DNA of 8,062 bases from Streptomyces speibonae (GTDB taxonomy: Bacteria; Actinomycetota; Actinomycetes; Streptomycetales; Streptomycetaceae): positions 24,752 through 32,813 of the forward strand of contig KL568531.1 in the NCBI GenBank assembly GCA_000715605.1, in the 5' to 3' direction. The position numbers and the translations under genes were made by a program. The notes under the pieces were generated by a model, which ran no database searches, had not been told where the DNA came from, and saw only the letters and a list, made by a program, of their open reading frames with translations. Positions 4,362 through 8,062 of the stretch are shown piece by piece. Each line of letters begins with the position of its first letter. The stretch's first letter is position 1.

Positions 4362-6566
4362 GTGGGCGCAGCACCTATTCCCCGACCCGCCCCTGGGGGA
4401 CCACACTCGCCCGGCACCCTGCTCCGAGGATCGCTGCTCCGGGACTTCGTGGAACTCGCCAAGCGCAACGGAACGGCCAGCAACGGTCACCACAACCGGA
4501 ACTATGTGCTGCCGCTGACCGAGCCGGAGGCACGGCTGCTGGGGCGCGAGACGGGAACCTCCGTCACGGTGCGGGTCCGCCGGTCCGACGCGTTGCCCGT
4601 CGTGATCAGGACCTGGGACAACGAGGACGAGGTCCTGGGCGCGGTCAGAGGCGTCCTGCCGCACGTACCGCAGTGCCTGGTCAAGGGGGCGGGCATCGCC
4701 ATCCACACCTATGTGGAAGGCGTACCGCTGTCCAGCGTCTGCGGCAACGGCAAGCCCGTGGACACGCTGCTGGTCAAGGCGCTGGCCGGACTGCTGGCCC
4801 AGATGGCGCAGGTGCGGCGCAGCGCGCTGCCGCCTCTGCCGCGGAGCTGGCCCCGCAACGACACGGACAGCCGGGCCTTCCTGCGGACCTTGGCGCTTCT
4901 GGCGGATGAGCAGATCCGGCGGGCCAACTGGAGCATGTTCGGGGGCCTGTTCGCGGCGCTGGGCATTCCGGAGGACGCCATGGTCCGTTTGGCCGAACGG
5001 GCCCCCGTCATGACGAGACGCCCGTACAGCCTGCTCCACGCCGACCTGCACCGGGACAATCTGATCGTGTCCTACGGCGGACACACCCCGCTCATCTGCG
5101 TCGATTGGGAGCTGGCGACCTACGGTGATCCGCTCCACGACCTCGCCACGCACCTGGTGCGCATGCGGTACCCGGAGAGTCAGTGGGACGAGGTGATCGA
5201 CGCGTGGGCGGAGGCCATGCGGGGGATCCGGCCGGCCGCCGTGAACGGGCTGTCGAAGGATCTGCCGCACTACCTGGCATTCGAACGGGCGCAGTCGGTC
5301 TATCCGGATGTGATGCGCGCAGCGCACTCCCTGCTGCAGTCGTTCACTCAGAAGGACCTGGACGAGGCGACGGAGGCGGTGAGCAGAGCGCTGGTCGCGG
5401 CCGCAGAACCGTTGCGGCTGAGGAGCGTGCCCGGTGTGCGGGAGATCGAGCGGGCGCTGTGCCGCTGGGTGGCGTCCCGCCAGGAACGCGACCGCACCGG
5501 CCGCGGACCGTTCGTCCACGTCCTCGGCTGGCAGGCGGATCCCCGGCTCCCCCCGTCCTCCTGTTTTCCCGAGGTCGCCGTGCGGGAAGCCCTCGCCCTG
5601 GAAGGCGCCGCGCCGGCGGGACGGGTGTTCAAGGGCACCACTCATCTCAACACCGTGGTCCGGGTGCCGAGCACGGGACAGTCCGTGGTCGTGCGGCGGA
5701 GACTGCCCGACGTCCACCGACGGGAGCGCAGTTTTCTCAGCGAGCACGCTGTGCTGCGCGCCATCGAGCAGGCACCCGTCGCCGTCACGGCACCCAAGGC
5801 CCTGGCACTGGGTGAGAGCTACCCGGACGACGGCTTCGCCATTCACACCTATGTGGGCCCGCACGACATCGACCGCCCCCCGAACCACCCCGTGCACGGG
5901 TTGCTCCCGCACGAGGCGGACGGTCTCGTGGACCAGCTCTGCGCCCTGACCCGGGTGGACTACAAGCAACTCGATCCGGTGGCCGGTGAGCGGGGCTTTT
6001 ACCGGTGGCTCAAGTGCCAGCTCGTTGCCCTCGTCGGGGAGCTGCCCAAGAAGACGCAGCAACTCGCCCGGCAACTGGGCCTGCCGGACGCCGGGCGGCT
6101 GGACCAGATCCTGTCCGGACAGGAGGTGAGCCACCGGGAGCCCTCCCTGCTGCACGGGGACCTGAACCCGTGGAACCTGGTCCGCCGTGACGACCCGCAC
6201 GCACTGACCATCATCGACTGGGAGATGGCCCTGATCGGCGACCCGCTCTACGACCTCGTCCGGCACATGCACCTCACGCCGACCCGGCGCGAGATCAGGG
6301 ACCGGATGTTCAACCGCTGGGAGCGCACGCTGCCGTCCGAGTACACGCACGACTGGCACAGGGACTGGCAGACGTACGCGAGGCTGGAGACGGTCCGGTC
6401 CGCATACATCGACCTCGACCGTCTGGTGACCGGGGAAAGTCTGGACGCGCCCAATGTCCGCCGCGCGGTGGAGTCCTACGCGGTGACCCTGGCCGTCGCC
6501 ATCGGCTCGCTGGGCCTGCCCCTCCGTTCCACGGCGAACCCTTATCTTGCCCGGGCACTGGTGTAG
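4362..6566 (+). CDS. Tandem-domain APH-family phosphotransferase (two fused kinase domains)
   Basis: A 734-residue protein with two complete aminoglycoside/choline-kinase-like domains. Domain 1 (about 30-340) has catalytic HADLHRDN (H226, D228, N233) and metal-binding D248 in VDWE. Domain 2 (about 400-720) has HGDLNPWN (H598, D600, N605) and D619 in IIDWE. Both retain the catalytic and metal residues, so both look active; family members phosphorylate hydroxyls on small molecules. Each domain has the hinge sequence AIHTYV, coded by nearly identical DNA (about 4695-4715 and 5835-5855), a trace of an internal duplication. The first 20 residues are Pro/Gly-rich and may not be conserved. Typical APH proteins are about 270-350 residues, so this is a fusion of two. 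It lies after a terminator, with its own promoter, and 79 bases before the membrane protein. A role opposite to the HAD phosphatase is inferred. It need not confer antibiotic resistance; the substrate is unknown. Confidence 0.9.
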   Translation: MGAAPIPRPAPGGPHSPGTLLRGSLLRDFVELAKRNGTASNGHHNRNYVLPLTEPEARLLGRETGTSVTVRVRRSDALPVVIRTWDNEDEVLGAVRGVLPHVPQCLVKGAGIAIHTYVEGVPLSSVCGNGKPVDTLLVKALAGLLAQMAQVRRSALPPLPRSWPRNDTDSRAFLRTLALLADEQIRRANWSMFGGLFAALGIPEDAMVRLAERAPVMTRRPYSLLHADLHRDNLIVSYGGHTPLICVDWELATYGDPLHDLATHLVRMRYPESQWDEVIDAWAEAMRGIRPAAVNGLSKDLPHYLAFERAQSVYPDVMRAAHSLLQSFTQKDLDEATEAVSRALVAAAEPLRLRSVPGVREIERALCRWVASRQERDRTGRGPFVHVLGWQADPRLPPSSCFPEVAVREALALEGAAPAGRVFKGTTHLNTVVRVPSTGQSVVVRRRLPDVHRRERSFLSEHAVLRAIEQAPVAVTAPKALALGESYPDDGFAIHTYVGPHDIDRPPNHPVHGLLPHEADGLVDQLCALTRVDYKQLDPVAGERGFYRWLKCQLVALVGELPKKTQQLARQLGLPDAGRLDQILSGQEVSHREPSLLHGDLNPWNLVRRDDPHALTIIDWEMALIGDPLYDLVRHMHLTPTRREIRDRMFNRWERTLPSEYTHDWHRDWQTYARLETVRSAYIDLDRLVTGESLDAPNVRRAVESYAVTLAVAIGSLGLPLRSTANPYLARALV

Positions 6567-6645
6567 GGGGAACATGTCTTCCAAGGCCGTTGTGCACACC
6601 GTCGTGTGACGGCTCGCCGGGTGGGGTGCACGAAGGGGGTCGGGC

Positions 6646-7530
6646 ATGCCGGAGCGCGTGAACGGGTCGTCCGGCAGCAGTGTGAGCAGGCGCTTACGCG
6701 GCTTTCAGGAGCGCTTCGAGCCCTTGGTGACCCGCCTCTTCCTGGCGGGCATTTTCGTCACCGGCCTGGTCGCTCAGTTCATCCAGCCGGTGGGGGACGC
6801 ACTGGAGGGCAAGGCCTTTCTCGGCGGCGCCCTGCTGAGTCTGGTCGCGTACGTGCTCTACGACGCGGTGCGGGAGCTCTCCTCGTCGGTGCGGCAGCCG
6901 ACGCGTGGCCTGGTGAACTCGAGTGAGCTGGGCGGATTCGTCAACGAGGCCTTCCGGGCGCGCAAGGTGGAGATCAGCTTCCTCGGTTACACGGGGGAGA
7001 CCCTCTATCACGAGGTCTATCGCAGTCTGGGGGAACTCTTCGACAATCCGGGGTCGACGAGGACGGTCGTCGTGCGGATGCTCGTTCCGGACTTCGGCCA
7101 GCCCATGACCGTACCGGCGCGCGTGGGGCCCGACGACCGTCCCGTGGACGATCCGGCGTTCCGGAACCGGATGCTGCGGCAGTGCCGGGAGTACAGCGGA
7201 ATTTTGTCGGCCGTGGCGGACAGCCTCAACGGGACCGGACGGTTCGTCGTCGAGTGCGAGTACCGCTGCTACCCCGGTATTCCGCGGGACAAGATCTGCA
7301 TATTCAACCGGGCTCATGTCCTGCACGGTCTCTACGACGTTTCCGCCCGGAAGCGTCTTGAGCACATGGGGCCCGAGTACTACGACCCCAAGGGTTACAC
7401 CACGGAGCTCAACGTCTGGTCGCAGGAGGGCGCGACCGCCGCCGAGGCCGTCTCCATGTGGGTGAAGCATTTCGACGAACTCTGGGCGCTGTCGTCGGTG
7501 CCCAACTGGGGTCGCAGCGCGGCTGCCTAG
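6646..7530 (+). CDS. Two-helix membrane protein with a PLD-like cytoplasmic domain
   Basis: A 294-residue protein. A basic N-terminus (SRRLRG) precedes two membrane helices at about 27-45 (LFLAGIFVTGLVAQFIQPV) and 53-71, then a soluble domain from about 85. That domain resembles the C-terminal domain of the GntR-type regulators: VVVRMLVPD matches VDVRVLLPS, KICIFNRAHVLHG (K216, N221, G228) matches KLYLLNGDEALLG, YDPKGYT matches YDALGST, and FDELW matches FDALW. The K-x4-N-x6-G spacing is that of a PLD HKD motif without its His and Asp, so catalysis is unlikely and ligand binding plausible. With both ends predicted on the inside, the domain would face the cytoplasm. AAGGGGG lies 6 bases before ATG 6646. 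Codon 17 (6694-6696) is TTA, the only one I see in the window's genes. It follows the kinase gene by 79 bases and may share its transcript. No known family name is claimed. Confidence 0.82.
   Translation: MPERVNGSSGSSVSRRLRGFQERFEPLVTRLFLAGIFVTGLVAQFIQPVGDALEGKAFLGGALLSLVAYVLYDAVRELSSSVRQPTRGLVNSSELGGFVNEAFRARKVEISFLGYTGETLYHEVYRSLGELFDNPGSTRTVVVRMLVPDFGQPMTVPARVGPDDRPVDDPAFRNRMLRQCREYSGILSAVADSLNGTGRFVVECEYRCYPGIPRDKICIFNRAHVLHGLYDVSARKRLEHMGPEYYDPKGYTTELNVWSQEGATAAEAVSMWVKHFDELWALSSVPNWGRSAAA
6694..6696 (+). promoter_or_regulatory. TTA leucine codon (probable bldA-dependent translation point)
   Basis: This is in-frame codon 17 of the membrane-protein gene, between CGC and CGC. In Streptomyces TTA is read by the bldA tRNA, which accumulates late in growth, so early TTA codons delay translation until differentiation. 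The start at 6646 has a good ribosome site, so the codon is very likely translated. Confidence 0.7.
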
Positions 7531-7590
7531 GTCTCCGGGCGGCTTCCTCGTCGCGTCAGTGCCCAGCACGCGGGCCGAGGCCTCCCCGGG

Positions 7591-8062
7591 TCAGACCCCG
7601 GAGCCCGTCTCCTCCTCCACCGGCGGCATCAGTGCGCGCAGCCAGCGTTCCGTCTGGGCGACGTGGGCCTCGGCCGCGCCGGCCGCCGCGCCGGGGTCGC
7701 GGTCGGCGATCGCGGTGGCGAGGATGCGGTGGTCCGCGTCGCTCTTGCGGCGCAGGTCGGGCCCCTCGGGCAGGGTGAAGACCTGGTACTTGCGGGAGCG
7801 GGCGCGGAAGACCGCGAGCAGCGAGGCGAGCGTGGGGTTGCCGCTCGCGTGGGCGATCTCGGCGTGGAAGCGGTGGTCGAGTTCCGAGGCCTCGGTGGGG
7901 TCCTCGGTGGCCTCCATCGCCTCGATGAGGGAGAAGAGGGTCTCGACGGTCCGGGGCGTCGCCCGCGCGGCGGCCTTGGCCGCGACATGGGCCTCCAGGA
8001 CGCGCCGGATCTCGTAGAGCTCCAGCAGTCCGGGCAGCGGCAGGAGTTGCAGGGTCAGCGAG
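7591..8062 (-). CDS. FadR/FCD-type GntR regulator, C-terminal part (5' end outside window)
   Basis: The minus-strand frame is open to the window edge; about 156 residues are present, all from the effector domain. The FCD signature is clear: LYEIRRVLEAHVAAKAA at the domain start, then metal-site motifs ELDHRFH (Asp and second His), ADHRIL and AEAHVAQ. FadR-subfamily FCD domains are all-helical, bind a metal through an Asp and three His, and sense carboxylates or other small metabolites. The N-terminal winged helix lies beyond 8062, so the target cannot be seen. It converges with the membrane protein, 60 bases apart. It belongs to a different GntR subfamily from the two regulators at 1162 and 2398, with no sequence sign of a functional link, and probably marks the right border of the system. 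Confidence 0.9.
   Translation of the reverse strand, partial: SLTLQLLPLPGLLELYEIRRVLEAHVAAKAAARATPRTVETLFSLIEAMEATEDPTEASELDHRFHAEIAHASGNPTLASLLAVFRARSRKYQVFTLPEGPDLRRKSDADHRILATAIADRDPGAAAGAAEAHVAQTERWLRALMPPVEEETGSGV

Noticed and set aside
4331..4909. Frame from the GTG placed 6 bases after TAACTT
   Set aside because: The start geometry looks leaderless, but the frame overlaps the kinase N-lobe out of frame and encodes no recognisable domain; the GTG is better read as the region of the transcription start.
4362..6566. Calling the kinase an aminoglycoside-resistance gene because of the APH fold
   Set aside because: The fold is shared by many small-molecule kinases, the fusion is unlike known resistance enzymes, and the neighbours suggest a metabolic or signalling role.
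3270..6647. A 1125-codon open frame on the minus strand opposite the HAD and kinase genes
   Set aside because: It is antisense to two genes with clear catalytic motifs, is rich in Arg, His, Gln and Pro, and has no recognisable domain; long antisense frames are a product of high third-position GC.
7532..7603. Inverted repeat CTCCGGG / CCCGGAG as a terminator for the membrane-protein gene
   Set aside because: The arms are more than 50 bases apart and one lies inside the converging FCD gene, so a terminator hairpin is not convincing.

Overview
The window is GC-rich actinobacterial DNA, most likely from a Streptomyces chromosome. The reasons are third-position GC bias, GTG and probable leaderless starts, hairpin terminators without U-tracts, and a single TTA leucine codon in all the genes read. 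No transposase, integrase, tRNA, rRNA or CRISPR array was seen.

Layout. Positions 1-625 hold the 3' end of an Eis-type GNAT acetyltransferase gene, followed by a GTG-rich simple repeat and a hairpin. Positions 796-3273 hold a tandemly duplicated divergent module. Each copy has a 61-62 residue three-helix membrane protein on the minus strand and, across a control region, a winged-helix GntR-type regulator on the plus strand. The two control regions share the palindrome AGTTGGNNNCCAACT, placed 95 bp (centre to GTG) before each regulator, and the same -10/GTG arrangement expected of a leaderless transcript. The second regulator overlaps a HAD-type phosphatase gene by one base (TAGTG). A strong hairpin at 4056-4093 closes that operon. 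After a 333-base gap with its own likely promoter come a 734-residue protein made of two fused APH-like kinase domains (4362-6566) and a two-helix membrane protein (6646-7530). The right edge (7591-8062, minus strand) is a partial FadR/FCD-type regulator that looks unrelated.

How the parts may fit. The C-terminal domain of both GntR-type regulators resembles the soluble domain of the membrane protein at 6646-7530. All three carry the spacing of a phospholipase D HKD motif (K-x4-D-x6-G) with the His lost and the Asp changed to Asn. The region therefore looks like one system: DNA-bound and membrane-bound proteins sharing a non-catalytic PLD-like, possibly ligand-binding, domain, together with a kinase pair and a phosphatase that could add and remove phosphate from a shared small molecule. 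The membrane protein has a TTA codon at codon 17, so it is probably bldA-dependent and tied to development. The signalling role is inference; the domain, motif and operator observations are read from the sequence.
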